64,000 nucleotides of DNA from Butyrivibrio sp. (GTDB taxonomy: Bacteria; Bacillota; Clostridia; Lachnospirales; Lachnospiraceae), in contig SVFY01000018.1 of assembly GCA_015056625.1 (NCBI GenBank), positions 1-64,000 on the forward strand. Reading direction: 5' to 3'. A model generated the notes under the pieces. The model saw only the letters and a program-made list of their open reading frames with translations, did no database searches and was not told where the DNA came from. This document shows positions 1 to 11,024 of the stretch, piece after piece. Each line of letters starts with the position of its first letter. Position 1 is the stretch's first letter. A program made the position numbers and the translations under genes.

Positions 1-30
1 AAATAATTTGAATTCGTAACTATAACGCAT

Positions 31-70
31 AAAAATACCCTCCTTACTGGTTTGTCCAGTAAAGAGGGTA
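31..70 (-). terminator. Rho-independent terminator of the ATP synthase operon
   Basis: Two paired blocks (36-41 with 65-70, and 44-50 with 56-62) close on a five-base loop. Read on the minus strand, the hairpin is followed by a run of five U from the A-run at 31-35. It lies about 40 bases past the atpC stop, as expected for the end of the operon. Confidence 0.9.
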
Positions 71-107
71 CATATCATGCTCCGAGCCGTTTTTGTTATT
101 CTTATGT

Positions 108-521
108 TTATTCGCGTTCCTGTCCGTGGGTGCCGATTCTTACAAGGGCTCTGTAGAGCTTAGCCTCTGCGCGAATCCTTGCATCTTTATCGAGCTTCTG
201 ATCCTTAAGGCGTTCCTCAGCATGTTCCTTGGCGGCCTTAGCACGCTCAAGGTCAATGTCTTCACTCCACTCCCAGGTGGTTGGAAGAACTCTGACCTCA
301 CCCTTCATGACCGAAAGCATTCCACCGATACAGGCTGCTTTTCTTTCTGTGCCGTCTGCCATGGTTACCCTGGCGGTGCCCATACCAATTGCCGTACAGT
401 AGTCGGTGTGTCTTGCAAGGATCTCCACATCACCATCTATTGTACGGAGCAGTATTTTTTGAACCTCACCCTCAAAGTCCAGGCCATCCATGGAAACAAC
501 CTGTAAATGATAAGTTGACAT
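108..521 (-). CDS. atpC: ATP synthase F1 epsilon subunit
   Basis: A 137-residue epsilon subunit of the F1 central stalk. It couples rotation to catalysis and can inhibit ATP hydrolysis. The N-terminal beta-sandwich includes the typical opening with FEGEVQ and a GMLSVMKGEV segment, and a C-terminal helical hairpin (about residues 88-137) is rich in Ala, Lys and Glu. The length is normal for the family. It is the last gene of the operon, 11 bases after atpD, and is followed directly by the terminator. Confidence 0.96.
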   Translation of the reverse strand: MSTYHLQVVSMDGLDFEGEVQKILLRTIDGDVEILARHTDYCTAIGMGTARVTMADGTERKAACIGGMLSVMKGEVRVLPTTWEWSEDIDLERAKAAKEHAEERLKDQKLDKDARIRAEAKLYRALVRIGTHGQERE

Positions 522-532
522 AGTAGCTCCTT

Positions 533-1927
<1,395 letters not shown>

Positions 1928-1967
1928 TTAAACTCCTCAAATTTTCAATTTAAGATTACCTGGGCGG

Positions 1968-2828
1968 TCAGCTTTCCGCGCCTGCCACGATTTCCGTAAT
2001 CTCTTGTGTGATGCTAGCCTGACGCGCTCTGTTATAGTACAGACTCAAGGTATCGATCATCTCCTCTGCGTTGTCTGTTGCAGCCTCCATAGCTGTTCTA
2101 CGGGCAGCAAGCTCACTCGCATAGGAAATATTGATACTGGAATAAAGAATTCCCGCCAGGTACTCCGGAACAATTGCATTGAACACGGTTTCTGAGTCCG
2201 GCTCATATAGGATAAGGTCCTTGGCCTTTCCATCACTCTTAGTATCCTCAGTTCTAAGATCTGAGAGAGGAAGAAGTGATGAAGCAGTTGGAACCTGGGA
2301 AAGCATGGATACAAAATTGGTGTAGCAAAGGAAAATGTGTCCAAACTCGCCACTTCTATATGCTTCGCAGACAAGCTTAGCAACCTGGAAACAGTCTGAA
2401 ATAGTTACCTTGGCAACTTCCGCGTACTCTTCTGTAAACAGCGGCACGTTTCTGTGTTTAAAGTACTCAACAGACTTTTTTCCGATAGGAAGAACCGTTA
2501 TATTCTCTCTGCCCTTTGTCTCCTGCTCCATGAACTTAAACAGATTGGAGTTGTAACCACCTGCAAGACCTCTGTCTCCGGCGATAACAACATACAGCCA
2601 CTTGTCATTTTCCGCAGTCTTCGTAAAAGGAGACTGGAAATCTGTGTTTGAGTTGGCTATATCTGTAAGTGTCTCAAGCATTGTCTCGAGATAGGGCTTT
2701 GATGCATCAGCTCTCTCCTTGGCTTTACGCAGTTTTGATGCTGCTACCAGCTGCATAGCCTTAGTGATCTGCATCGTGCTCTGAACGCTCTTGATTCGGA
2801 GTTTAACAGCTTTCATTGATCCAGCCAT
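1968..2828 (-). CDS. atpG: ATP synthase F1 gamma subunit
   Basis: The central rotor shaft of F1, 286 residues. The N-terminal helix carries the conserved block IKSVQSTMQITKAMQLVAASK, cited here only by its ends (Ile-Lys-Ser-Val to Ala-Ala-Ser-Lys). The C-terminal helix has the family pattern of Ala-Met-Glu-Ala-Ala-Thr-Asp-Asn-Ala followed by a YNRARQASITQE block. The two helices form the coiled coil that turns inside alpha3beta3. It starts 13 bases after atpA ends. Confidence 0.97.
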   Translation of the reverse strand: MAGSMKAVKLRIKSVQSTMQITKAMQLVAASKLRKAKERADASKPYLETMLETLTDIANSNTDFQSPFTKTAENDKWLYVVIAGDRGLAGGYNSNLFKFMEQETKGRENITVLPIGKKSVEYFKHRNVPLFTEEYAEVAKVTISDCFQVAKLVCEAYRSGEFGHIFLCYTNFVSMLSQVPTASSLLPLSDLRTEDTKSDGKAKDLILYEPDSETVFNAIVPEYLAGILYSSINISYASELAARRTAMEAATDNAEEMIDTLSLYYNRARQASITQEITEIVAGAES

Positions 2829-2841
2829 TATCTAGTCCTCC

Positions 2842-4371
2842 TTATTTAGCTTCTTTCTGCTTAAGGAACTTATCTGTATAAGCGTCCAGTGCCTCTTTTA
2901 GCTTAGTCTCAGTATCCCCTTCAAGCTTTCCTGTTTCACGGATATCACGCATTGCAGCGATTCCGGAAGGATCGTTATCAAGGAATTCGTAAAGTCCTGC
3001 TTCATATTCTGCAACATCGCTTGTTGCAACCTTGATCAGGATGTTATTTATTACGGCATAAAGGATGGCAACCTGTTTCTCAACAGGAACCGGCTGATTC
3101 TTATCCTGCTTAAGAACTTCAACGATTCTTTCACCCTGTGCAAGACGCGCCTTGGTGTCTTCATCAAGGTCTGAACCGAACTGAGCGAAGCTCTGCAGCT
3201 CACGATACTGTGAGTAAACCAGCTTCAGTGTACCAGCAACCTTCTTCATAGCCTTGATCTGAGCGTTACCACCAACTCGGGATACGGAAATACCAGGGTT
3301 AACCGCTGGCATGATTCCAGAGTGGAAGAGCTCTGTCTCAAGGAATATCTGACCATCTGTGATGGAGATAACGTTTGTAGGAATGTACGCTGATACGTCA
3401 CCAGCCTGTGTTTCGATAATTGGAAGGGCTGTAAGTGATCCGCCGCCGTTCTCATCAGAAAGCTTAGCAGCTCTCTCAAGGAGCCTTGAATGGAGATAGA
3501 ATACGTCTCCAGGATAAGCCTCACGTCCTGGTGGTCTTCTGATAAGAAGGGAGAGTGCACGATATGCAACCGCATGCTTAGAAAGATCATCGTAGATGCA
3601 AAGTACGTGCTTGCCCTGATTCATGAAATACTCACCCATAGCACAGCCTGTGTATGGTGAAATATACTGAAGTGGGCTTGGCTCTGACGCTGTAGCAGCT
3701 ACAACGATGGTGTAGTCCATAGCGCCGCCCTTTTTAAGATCCTCAACCAGGGCTGTAACTGTAGATCTCTTCTGACCTATAGCAACATAGATACAGATAA
3801 CATCTTTACCCTTCTGGTTGATGATGGTATCGATAGCGATAGTAGTCTTACCTGTCTGTCTATCGCCGATAATAAGCTCACGCTGTCCTCTTCCGATAGG
3901 GATCATGGAATCGATAGCCTTGATACCTGTCTGAAGTGGCTCTTTAACTGGCTGTCTTGCAATGATACCTGGTGCAGGTGACTCAACAGGCCTGAACTCT
4001 GTGGTCTCGATTGGTCCCTGTCCATCAATTGGCTGACCGATGGCGTTTACAACACGTCCGATCATTTTTTCACCTACAGGAACAGATACAACTCTGCCTG
4101 TACGCTTAACGGTCTGTCCTTCGCTGATACCTACATCCTCGCCGAACAAAACCGCGGATACTACTGTTTCCTCGAGGTTCTGAGCCATTCCGAATGTACC
4201 ATTCTCAAACTCTAAAAGCTCACCGGACATACAGTTCAAAAGTCCGCTAACTCTGGCAATACCATCACCAACGGTAAGAACTGTTCCAGTCTCGTTCTGA
4301 ATTATAGCGTTCTGATAATTCTTTATCTGGCTTCGAATGACCTCGGATATTTTTTCTGGTTTTAGTTCCAT
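2842..4371 (-). CDS. atpA: ATP synthase F1 alpha subunit
   Basis: The non-catalytic nucleotide-binding subunit of F1, 509 residues. The Walker A loop GDRQTGKT is at 169-176, followed by the conserved [11 protein letters not shown] block of the alpha family. The N-terminal segment (about 1-25) is the helix that contacts the delta subunit. The length and operon position are standard. Confidence 0.98.
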   Translation of the reverse strand: MELKPEKISEVIRSQIKNYQNAIIQNETGTVLTVGDGIARVSGLLNCMSGELLEFENGTFGMAQNLEETVVSAVLFGEDVGISEGQTVKRTGRVVSVPVGEKMIGRVVNAIGQPIDGQGPIETTEFRPVESPAPGIIARQPVKEPLQTGIKAIDSMIPIGRGQRELIIGDRQTGKTTIAIDTIINQKGKDVICIYVAIGQKRSTVTALVEDLKKGGAMDYTIVVAATASEPSPLQYISPYTGCAMGEYFMNQGKHVLCIYDDLSKHAVAYRALSLLIRRPPGREAYPGDVFYLHSRLLERAAKLSDENGGGSLTALPIIETQAGDVSAYIPTNVISITDGQIFLETELFHSGIMPAVNPGISVSRVGGNAQIKAMKKVAGTLKLVYSQYRELQSFAQFGSDLDEDTKARLAQGERIVEVLKQDKNQPVPVEKQVAILYAVINNILIKVATSDVAEYEAGLYEFLDNDPSGIAAMRDIRETGKLEGDTETKLKEALDAYTDKFLKQKEAK

Positions 4372-4392
4372 ATCATCCTCCGATGTATTGTT

Positions 4393-4932
4393 TTAGATGA
4401 CAGTCTCATCAACTTTCTTGCGAAGCTCGGATAACCTGCCTTTGACTGATCCGTCAAAGAGCTGTCCCTCCAGATCCACTCTGACACCGCCAAGGATGTC
4501 CGGATCTGTCTTCTGTTTAAGAAGCACCTTCTTACCGCTGATCTTCTCAAGTTTCTCCTTAAGCTGCTGTAGCTGATCGCCCGACAGTGCAACTGCTGTT
4601 GTCACTAACGCATCTGCTATGCCGTGTTCCTCATTGTAGCTCTTGCGAAATCTCTTAAGACACGCTGAGTATTCACGAAGCAATCCCTTTTCGATAAGAA
4701 TCTTGATAAAGTTCAGATGATAAGCGGTCAGTGAGCTGCCAAGTGCTTCGTCCACCAGCTGCAGTCTCTCTTTTTTAGGGACCGAAGGCTCCGACAGGAG
4801 AGCTATGTAGTCAGGATTCTCATCAAAGATCTTCTTGACTGCCTCCATTTCGCCCAAAATATCATCCGATAGGTTCTCTTCCGCTGCCAGATCATACAGG
4901 CTCTGCCCATAAAGATCTCCAGCTTTTGACAT
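4393..4932 (-). CDS. atpH: ATP synthase F1 delta subunit
   Basis: The peripheral-stalk connector between F1 and the b subunits (OSCP family), 179 residues. The N-terminal half is an all-helical bundle starting GDLYGQSLYDLAAEE. The C-terminal part carries the more conserved DPDILGGVRVDLEGQLFDGS stretch typical of this family. It lies between atpF and atpA with gaps of 15 and 21 bases, which fits tight co-transcription. Confidence 0.95.
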   Translation of the reverse strand: MSKAGDLYGQSLYDLAAEENLSDDILGEMEAVKKIFDENPDYIALLSEPSVPKKERLQLVDEALGSSLTAYHLNFIKILIEKGLLREYSACLKRFRKSYNEEHGIADALVTTAVALSGDQLQQLKEKLEKISGKKVLLKQKTDPDILGGVRVDLEGQLFDGSVKGRLSELRKKVDETVI

Positions 4933-4947
4933 TTTTATCTCCTTTTA

Positions 4948-5445
4948 TTATGCTCCGACTTTAGTAATGAAATCGTCTATAAGCTTCTTATGATCGGATT
5001 CACTGATCTCTTTTTCAACCACCTTACCAGCAATCTCCATGGCAAGGGATCCGATCTCATCCTTGGCCTCATTGATGGCTTTCTTCTTCTCCTGCTCAAT
5101 ATCTGCAGCAGCTCTCGCCTTAATGCTCTGGGCCTCTGCCTCAGCTTCGTGAACTAAGGTGTCTGCCTTCTGCTGAGCTTCCTTCTGTGCATCAGATACA
5201 ATCTGTGCTGCCTCAGCATGTGCATTGGTCAGGCTGTCTTCGTACTGTACCTTGAGAGAATCAGCTTCATCCTTGGCCTCCCTGGCCTCCTTTATTTCCT
5301 TATCAGCTAGGTTCCTTCTCTTTTCAAGGATCTCATTGATTGGTTTGAAAAGAAATTTCTTAATGAGATACACCTGAATAAAGAGGTTTATGATCTGAAT
5401 AATAAAGGTCCAGGGTACTAGTGTTACTAGATCCTGTGTTTGCAT
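4948..5445 (-). CDS. atpF: ATP synthase Fo b subunit
   Basis: The peripheral stalk of the enzyme, 165 residues. One N-terminal membrane helix (about residues 10-32) is followed by a long charged helix rich in Ala, Glu, Lys and Gln that would dimerise as a right-handed coiled coil. An AGGAGAATAATAT leader gives a good ribosome site just before the start codon. A single b gene is present, so b would be a homodimer. Confidence 0.95.
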   Translation of the reverse strand: MQTQDLVTLVPWTFIIQIINLFIQVYLIKKFLFKPINEILEKRRNLADKEIKEAREAKDEADSLKVQYEDSLTNAHAEAAQIVSDAQKEAQQKADTLVHEAEAEAQSIKARAAADIEQEKKKAINEAKDEIGSLAMEIAGKVVEKEISESDHKKLIDDFITKVGA

Positions 5446-5514
5446 ATATTATTCTCCTTTAAGAGTTGCAATAATACGCATGCAAGCATGCAAATTTGAA
5501 ACTCTGAATCCCTA

Positions 5515-6611
<1,097 letters not shown>

Positions 6612-6621
6612 GCTTTACTCT

Positions 6622-7050
6622 TCAACCTCCTTTCCCCGCAGAAAAGATACCGCGTAGTTTTATTACTAAACTAGGAATGAATAGCGGAACAATTCCCGCT
6701 ACCAAGTTGAATACTGGAACAACGATAGCCAGTATTACCCACAGAAGCTGTAGAAGGGTCCTATACCTGTAGCTTACGCCCATTGCAGAGCGAGCCTGCT
6801 TCTCATCCTCCATGGATGCAACCTTTTGCACTGTGATAGCCATCCAGAAGAAATTACCGACAGCCACTAAAAAGCCGCCTATTCCTCCAAGGATAACCTT
6901 ATGATCAAATGGTACCGCCAGATGAAATGGAGCATCCTGCGGGATCACCATGTGCAAAACAAAAAACACTAAAAACATGATAAGGACACCAATTCCGGTG
7001 CCAAGTGCAATTTTCCCCGTTTCAGTCTTAACTGCTGGCTGAATCTTCAT
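6622..7050 (-). CDS. AtpI-like ATP synthase accessory membrane protein
   Basis: A 142-residue protein with four predicted membrane helices (about 16-37, 52-74, 97-115 and 117-130). It sits directly upstream of atpB, where clostridia encode ATP synthase subunit I (AtpI). AtpI is reported to help assemble the c ring in some bacteria and may aid Mg2+ supply; neither role can be read from this sequence. The call rests on topology, size and position, because the family is poorly conserved. Confidence 0.7.
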   Translation of the reverse strand: MKIQPAVKTETGKIALGTGIGVLIMFLVFFVLHMVIPQDAPFHLAVPFDHKVILGGIGGFLVAVGNFFWMAITVQKVASMEDEKQARSAMGVSYRYRTLLQLLWVILAIVVPVFNLVAGIVPLFIPSLVIKLRGIFSAGKGG

Positions 7051-7076
7051 ACCTGTAAGTTCTCCCCGTCTCAGTT

Positions 7077-7355
7077 TTATATGTGTTTACTAAAGTAAAC
7101 CTCATTAGGGTCTTTTTTGATTTTCTTTTTTTCTTCTTTGTGAACCACTGACAGATACACCTTATAAGCGGTGGTCATAGAAGCCCCGATCCCCATGATA
7201 AAGCCAATTATATACACCCACAGAGGGGCAGAAAGCTTGCTAACCAGAAGATAGCACGCAAAAAGACACATCAGAAGGGGCATTAGAAGGGATAAGCCCA
7301 GTTGGCCTACCATCGCAAACTGTCCAATCAGTTTTGATGCCTTTCTAACTTCCAT
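7077..7355 (-). CDS. AtpZ/AtpI-family small membrane protein, first gene of the atp operon
   Basis: A 92-residue protein with two membrane helices (about 12-38 and 44-66) and a Lys-rich cytoplasmic tail. It resembles the AtpZ (F0F1-ATPase subunit) family, which commonly opens atp operons of Firmicutes and is proposed to act with AtpI. The start is supported by an AAGGAG site about 16 bases upstream, which is a long spacing. A promoter lies about 60 bases upstream. Confidence 0.72.
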   Translation of the reverse strand: MEVRKASKLIGQFAMVGQLGLSLLMPLLMCLFACYLLVSKLSAPLWVYIIGFIMGIGASMTTAYKVYLSVVHKEEKKKIKKDPNEVYFSKHI

Positions 7356-7417
7356 GGACGTCTCTTTTCCGCTCCTTCCTGCATATTTGTGTATACTAAA
7401 AACAGTACAACACTATA

Positions 7418-7446
7418 ATAATACACTTTTTATGGGCTTTTCTCAA
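7418..7446 (-). promoter_or_regulatory. Predicted sigma-A promoter of the atp operon
   Basis: On the minus strand TTGAGA (7441-7446) and TATTAT (7418-7423) are separated by exactly 17 bases. Transcription would begin near 7411, about 55 bases before the first operon gene, and just after the aspS terminator. Confidence 0.7.
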
Positions 7447-7484
7447 CTAATGTTAGACAATTCTGACGTTTTGAGGTGCTTAAC

Positions 7485-7531
7485 AAAAAAAGCCGGAACC
7501 CGCTATTTTTCTGGAATTGCGGATTCCGGCT
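7485..7531 (-). terminator. Rho-independent terminator of aspS
   Basis: The arm 7491-7503 pairs with 7519-7531 (AGCCGGAA with TTCCGGCT, plus further pairs), and the A-run at 7485-7490 gives a U-tract on the minus strand. It separates aspS from the atp operon. Confidence 0.88.
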
Positions 7532-7564
7532 TTAATTCTTTATAAATAATTTATCAAAATTTCG

Positions 7565-9385
7565 TTAGTTGTTACTATCTTCTGGCTTGTCTTCCACAAC
7601 TGTTCTGATATGAAGCTCCTCAAGCTGCTTGTCTGTAACGTATCCAGGTGCGTCCATCATTACATCCTGAGCGTTCTTGTTCATAGGGAAAGGAATGATC
7701 TCTCTGATAGTATCCTCTCCTGCAAGAAGCATTACCATACGGTCTACACCAGGAGCGATTCCTGCATGTGGTGGTGCACCATAGGTAAAGGCATTGTACA
7801 TAGCAGGGAACTTGGCCTTAACATCCTCTTCACCAAGTCTTACCATCTCAAAGGCCTTGATCATGATCTCAGGATCATGGTTACGAACGGCGCCTGATGA
7901 AAGCTCAACTCCGTTGCATACAAGGTCGTACTGATCAGCTGTGATAGAAAGAGGATCGATCTCGCCTCTCTCTGCCTTAAGAAGTGTCTCAAGTCCACCA
8001 GATGGCATTGAGAATGGATTGTGGCAGAACTCCAACTCACCTGACTCCTCACCGATCTCGTACATAGGGAAGTCAACGATCCAGCAGAACGCATACTGCT
8101 CTTTGTCCATGTGTCCTGGAACTGCTGCTCCGAAGGTCTTAACGATAACGCCAGCTGTCTTCTGTGCAGCACCAAGTTTACCAGCAGAAAGAACAACAAG
8201 ATCTCCTGCCTTAAGTGAAAGAGCTGCTACAACGTCGTCCTTGATAGGAGCAACGAATTTGGAGATGCCTCCAACCAGCTCGTTATTTTCATCCATTCTG
8301 AACCAGTAGGCCTTGTTACCTGCCTGAACCTCAACATCACCGATAGTCTTGTCGATGAACTTACGGCTCTCCTTGAAGTCAGATATTACTACAGCCTTGA
8401 TGCGTACATCTGTTGCGCTTCCATCCTCAGCCTTAGCTGCAAAAGGTCCAAAGCCGCAATCAGAAAGCTTATCTGTAACATCCTGTACAGTAAGGTCAAT
8501 TCTAAGATCAGGCTTGTCTGATCCGTATTTCTCCATAGCCTCAAGATATGGGATCCTCATGAAAGGTGATCCTGAAGCACGGTCATATGTACCATATTTT
8601 GCAAAGATTGGAGGAAGAACATCCTCGCAGATTGAAAAGACATCTTCCTGAGATGCAAATGCCATCTCCATATCCAGCTGGTAGAATTCTCCAGGGCTTC
8701 TGTCTCCTCTTGCATCCTCATCTCTAAAGCAAGGTGCGATCTGGAAGTAGCGGTCAAAGCCAGCTGTCATAAGGAGCTGCTTGAACTGCTGAGGAGCCTG
8801 TGGAAGTGCATAGAACTTGCCTGGGTGCTTTCTTGCAGGTACAAGGTAGTCTCTTGCTCCCTCAGGTGATGATGCTGTAAGGATAGGAGTCGTGATCTCC
8901 AAAAATCCGTGCTCTATCATTGACTGACGAAGAGCTGCAATTACATTGCATCTAAGGATAATATTCTTTTTAACCTCAGGATTTCTAAGATCAAGGTATC
9001 TATACTTAAGACGAGCCAGCTCATCAGCCTCTCTTGAGTGATTGATCTCAAAAGGAAGTTCGTTGTGCTGACATCTTCCAAGAACCTCAACTGACTCAGG
9101 AACAACCTCGATATCTCCGGTAGCCTGCTTAGGGTTCTTGGAGCTGCGCTCTCTTACTACACCCTTAACGGATATAGTTGACTCCTTGTTGATGGCCTTA
9201 AACTGTTTTACCATCTCTTCTGTCTCTAAAACAATCTGGGTTGTGCCATAGAAGTCACGAAGGACTACGAATCCAAGCCCTGATCCAACTTCACGCATAT
9301 TCTCAAGCCAGCCAACAAGTGTAACACTCTGTCCGACATTCTCAATGCGCAGCTCACCACAGTTATGTGTACGTGATTGCATCAT
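7565..9385 (-). CDS. aspS: Aspartyl-tRNA synthetase, bacterial type
   Basis: Charges tRNA-Asp with aspartate; class II synthetase of 606 residues. The N-terminal OB-fold anticodon-binding domain covers about 1-105. The catalytic core follows, with motif 2 near FRDEDARGDRSPGEFYQLD, and the long GAD insertion (about 290-420) marks the bacterial type. Class II motif 3 appears as GIAPGVDRMVML near the C-terminus. It is a single-gene unit with its own promoter and terminator. No hisS is adjacent, although hisS-aspS pairs are frequent in Firmicutes. Confidence 0.97.
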   Translation of the reverse strand: MMQSRTHNCGELRIENVGQSVTLVGWLENMREVGSGLGFVVLRDFYGTTQIVLETEEMVKQFKAINKESTISVKGVVRERSSKNPKQATGDIEVVPESVEVLGRCQHNELPFEINHSREADELARLKYRYLDLRNPEVKKNIILRCNVIAALRQSMIEHGFLEITTPILTASSPEGARDYLVPARKHPGKFYALPQAPQQFKQLLMTAGFDRYFQIAPCFRDEDARGDRSPGEFYQLDMEMAFASQEDVFSICEDVLPPIFAKYGTYDRASGSPFMRIPYLEAMEKYGSDKPDLRIDLTVQDVTDKLSDCGFGPFAAKAEDGSATDVRIKAVVISDFKESRKFIDKTIGDVEVQAGNKAYWFRMDENNELVGGISKFVAPIKDDVVAALSLKAGDLVVLSAGKLGAAQKTAGVIVKTFGAAVPGHMDKEQYAFCWIVDFPMYEIGEESGELEFCHNPFSMPSGGLETLLKAERGEIDPLSITADQYDLVCNGVELSSGAVRNHDPEIMIKAFEMVRLGEEDVKAKFPAMYNAFTYGAPPHAGIAPGVDRMVMLLAGEDTIREIIPFPMNKNAQDVMMDAPGYVTDKQLEELHIRTVVEDKPEDSNN

Positions 9386-9428
9386 AAGTAATACTCCATT
9401 TCTACAAATTAATCTCGTTAACTAAGAT

Positions 9429-9457
9429 ATTTTAGACCATCATCTAAGTTCTTTCAA
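9429..9457 (-). promoter_or_regulatory. Predicted sigma-A promoter of aspS
   Basis: TTGAAA (9452-9457) and TAAAAT (9429-9434) on the minus strand are 17 bases apart. The start would be near 9422, leaving a leader of about 37 bases with no T-box-like structure. Confidence 0.65.
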
Positions 9458-9460
9458 GTA

Positions 9461-9507
9461 ATAATAAAAGAGCCATGTAAGAAACTATTAATAGCTTACA
9501 TGGCTCT
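9461..9507 (-). terminator. Rho-independent terminator of the lipoprotein gene
   Basis: A perfect 13-base inverted repeat (9469-9481 with 9495-9507). On the minus strand it is followed by a U-rich tract (UUUUAUUAUUA). It lies just past the stop of the lipoprotein gene and before the aspS promoter. Confidence 0.9.
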
Positions 9508-9522
9508 TAACATTCATCCATA

Positions 9523-10671
9523 TTACTTTATAACATCGAAATTAAGAACTTCTCCTGAAAAGCTCTCATCATACAGCCTCTGTAATACAGAATCGTCCTT
9601 AAGTTCTCCCGTATCAGGATCTGCTCCAACCTCTGAAATGCTCTTAATATCTGATCGGTATTGGTAGGTTGCATTGCCATTTGTATCAAACTCCTCCCAG
9701 GCATACTCATCCCAGCAAGGGAATCCATAGCTCATTGTATATACCTTCATAAAGTGATTTCCACCTGCATAGAGCTTGCCATTGTTAACAGCAAGAGGAT
9801 ATGCTGTTCCACCAGCCTCGATATATCCGGCATACTGTGGAGTTCCACTCTCTGTATAAGTAAATACTTCTGCATCAATTGCTGCATTGTGTCCATCAAG
9901 GTCGTCGAAGGTCTGATCAGTAACTAAAAGAACATCTGTATCTCCTATTGTTGCGTTGGTATATCCGTATCCTGCTGGAAGCTTATCAACAATCTGAGTA
10001 AATGTGTCACACCCTTCGATGTCAACATATCTTTCATGTTCCATCAGTTCGCCCGCATCTTCAGGAGCATTTGCACCAAACTGCTTATCGGGGTCATAAA
10101 TTGCTTCTGCAACTGCCTGAATATCAAACCCGTCAAGGTCCTTACCCTCAGTGCTAAGTGAATAGGATGCACCTGTTTCCACATCATACCATGTACATAC
10201 ATCAATGTACATGTCATCGCCGATAAAGCGCTTCACTGTACCCTTCATGTTGCCTCCGGCCCAGTTTGCAAGGGTAACGTCTTCTTCTGCTGCCCATTCA
10301 TAAAACATTCCTGAAATATCCTGCGGCTCATCACCTGTATTCTGCTGTCTTGCTGTAAAACTAAGGCCATCAAGATCAAAGCACATCTGAACTAGCTCTC
10401 TGTACTCTTCGCCAGTATCCATGATGCTCCACTTTACATTGGATGCACCATCTGGAGCACTAAAGCCATTTCCTACAAGCTGATTGCACTCTTCTTCTGT
10501 TGCTTCTCTCCAGGGATTGGCAAGACCTGCCGTTTGTTCTGTTGTAGCCTCTGCAGCTACTTCTGTTGAAGTCTCAGTTGCATTAGCTTCCTTTGAGGTA
10601 GCTCCGCTTCCACAAGCTGAAAGCGAAAGAACCATAAGCCCAGTCATCATCATTGCGATAGTCTTTTTCAT
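9523..10671 (-). CDS. Predicted surface lipoprotein of unknown function
   Basis: A 382-residue exported protein. The signal peptide (MKKTIAMMM, hydrophobic core) ends in a lipobox LSAC with Cys20 as the acylated residue, then a Thr/Glu/Ala-rich linker to about residue 55. The start at 10671 is set by an AGGAGG site; the open frame reaches 10731 but without a better site. The body is acidic and rich in aromatic residues, with two apparent repeats of a mixed alpha/beta unit. I recognise no catalytic motif. It is monocistronic, with a promoter that carries a LacI-type palindrome, so a sugar-responsive role is possible but unproven. Confidence 0.8.
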   Translation of the reverse strand: MKKTIAMMMTGLMVLSLSACGSGATSKEANATETSTEVAAEATTEQTAGLANPWREATEEECNQLVGNGFSAPDGASNVKWSIMDTGEEYRELVQMCFDLDGLSFTARQQNTGDEPQDISGMFYEWAAEEDVTLANWAGGNMKGTVKRFIGDDMYIDVCTWYDVETGASYSLSTEGKDLDGFDIQAVAEAIYDPDKQFGANAPEDAGELMEHERYVDIEGCDTFTQIVDKLPAGYGYTNATIGDTDVLLVTDQTFDDLDGHNAAIDAEVFTYTESGTPQYAGYIEAGGTAYPLAVNNGKLYAGGNHFMKVYTMSYGFPCWDEYAWEEFDTNGNATYQYRSDIKSISEVGADPDTGELKDDSVLQRLYDESFSGEVLNFDVIK

Positions 10672-10729
10672 TTTTCTTTTCCTCCTCGAAAAATAATGAA
10701 CATCTCTTATCATTATCAATTCACAACCC

Positions 10730-10759
10730 ATTATACGAATACGTTTTCGTAAAAGGCAA
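10730..10759 (-). promoter_or_regulatory. Promoter of the lipoprotein gene with overlapping LacI-type operator
   Basis: Minus-strand TTGCCT (10754-10759), 18-base spacer, TATAAT (10730-10735). Inside the spacer an 18-base palindrome at 10734-10751 has arms TACGAA and TTCGTA and a central CG, the layout of LacI/GalR-family operators (CcpA-like but not a strict cre match). A repressor bound here would block the promoter. Confidence 0.55.
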
Positions 10760-10818
10760 AGAAAATTTCAATTTTTAATACTATCTTAAGAAATTTTATT
10801 TCCAGTATATATTTGGGG

Positions 10819-10848
10819 TTGTAAAGCTTTTTTGAATTGTGCTAAAGT
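10819..10848 (+). promoter_or_regulatory. Possible promoter of mgtE
   Basis: TTGTAA (10819-10824), 18-base spacer, TAAAGT (10843-10848). It would start near 10855 and give a leader of about 130 bases, covering the structured region and upstream ORF. Confidence 0.4.
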
Positions 10849-10873
10849 AAGAGAGGTGGCGCAGTGGCGCACA

Positions 10874-10980
10874 AATCTCCTAATGAAAGGTGGTGGTTTT
10901 TATGAAGTCAGATACGCATATATGCAGCAGCGATTCTGCTCCAGGTCGAAGTACAATAAAAACCACATACAAAGGAGATT
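10874..10980 (+). promoter_or_regulatory. Structured mgtE leader that can hide both ribosome-binding sites
   Basis: Three nested pairings are visible: AATCTCCT at 10874-10881 with AGGAGATT at 10973-10980, which contains the mgtE ribosome site; an 11-base perfect match 10893-10903 with 10956-10966, which covers part of the ribosome site and the AUG of the upstream ORF; and an inner hairpin 10926-10930 with 10936-10940. I looked for the conserved M-box (ykoK) blocks and did not find them. A cis-acting control of Mg2+ uptake by RNA folding and/or uORF translation is inferred. Confidence 0.55.
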
Positions 10981-11024
10981 ATCATGGAATTAGAAGAAGA
11001 GAAGACTCTACCAGTCATTCTTAA
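10902..11024 (+). CDS. Upstream ORF (40 codons) overlapping the mgtE start, putative leader peptide
   Basis: Starts with ATG after a GGTGG ribosome site at a suitable distance and runs 40 codons to TAA. It overlaps the first 41 bases of mgtE in the +1 frame, so a ribosome translating it passes over the mgtE ribosome site and start. The peptide begins MKSDTHICSSDSAPGR and ends with an RRRED run and a Ser/Thr/His-rich tail. Leader ORFs that sense Mg2+ through ribosome stability are known for enterobacterial mgtA (mgtL); homology is not claimed. It could be chance, but the ribosome site, the nested RNA structure and the overlap argue for a function. Confidence 0.45.
   Translation: MKSDTHICSSDSAPGRSTIKTTYKGDYHGIRRREDSTSHS

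Noticed and set aside
93..506. Open frame of 137 codons opposite atpC
   Set aside because: Shadow of atpC on the other strand; no ribosome site, composition only mirrors the real gene.
10819..10983. M-box (ykoK) Mg2+ riboswitch before mgtE
   Set aside because: Conserved M-box blocks are missing; the pairings seen are different, so I list it as an unclassified leader.
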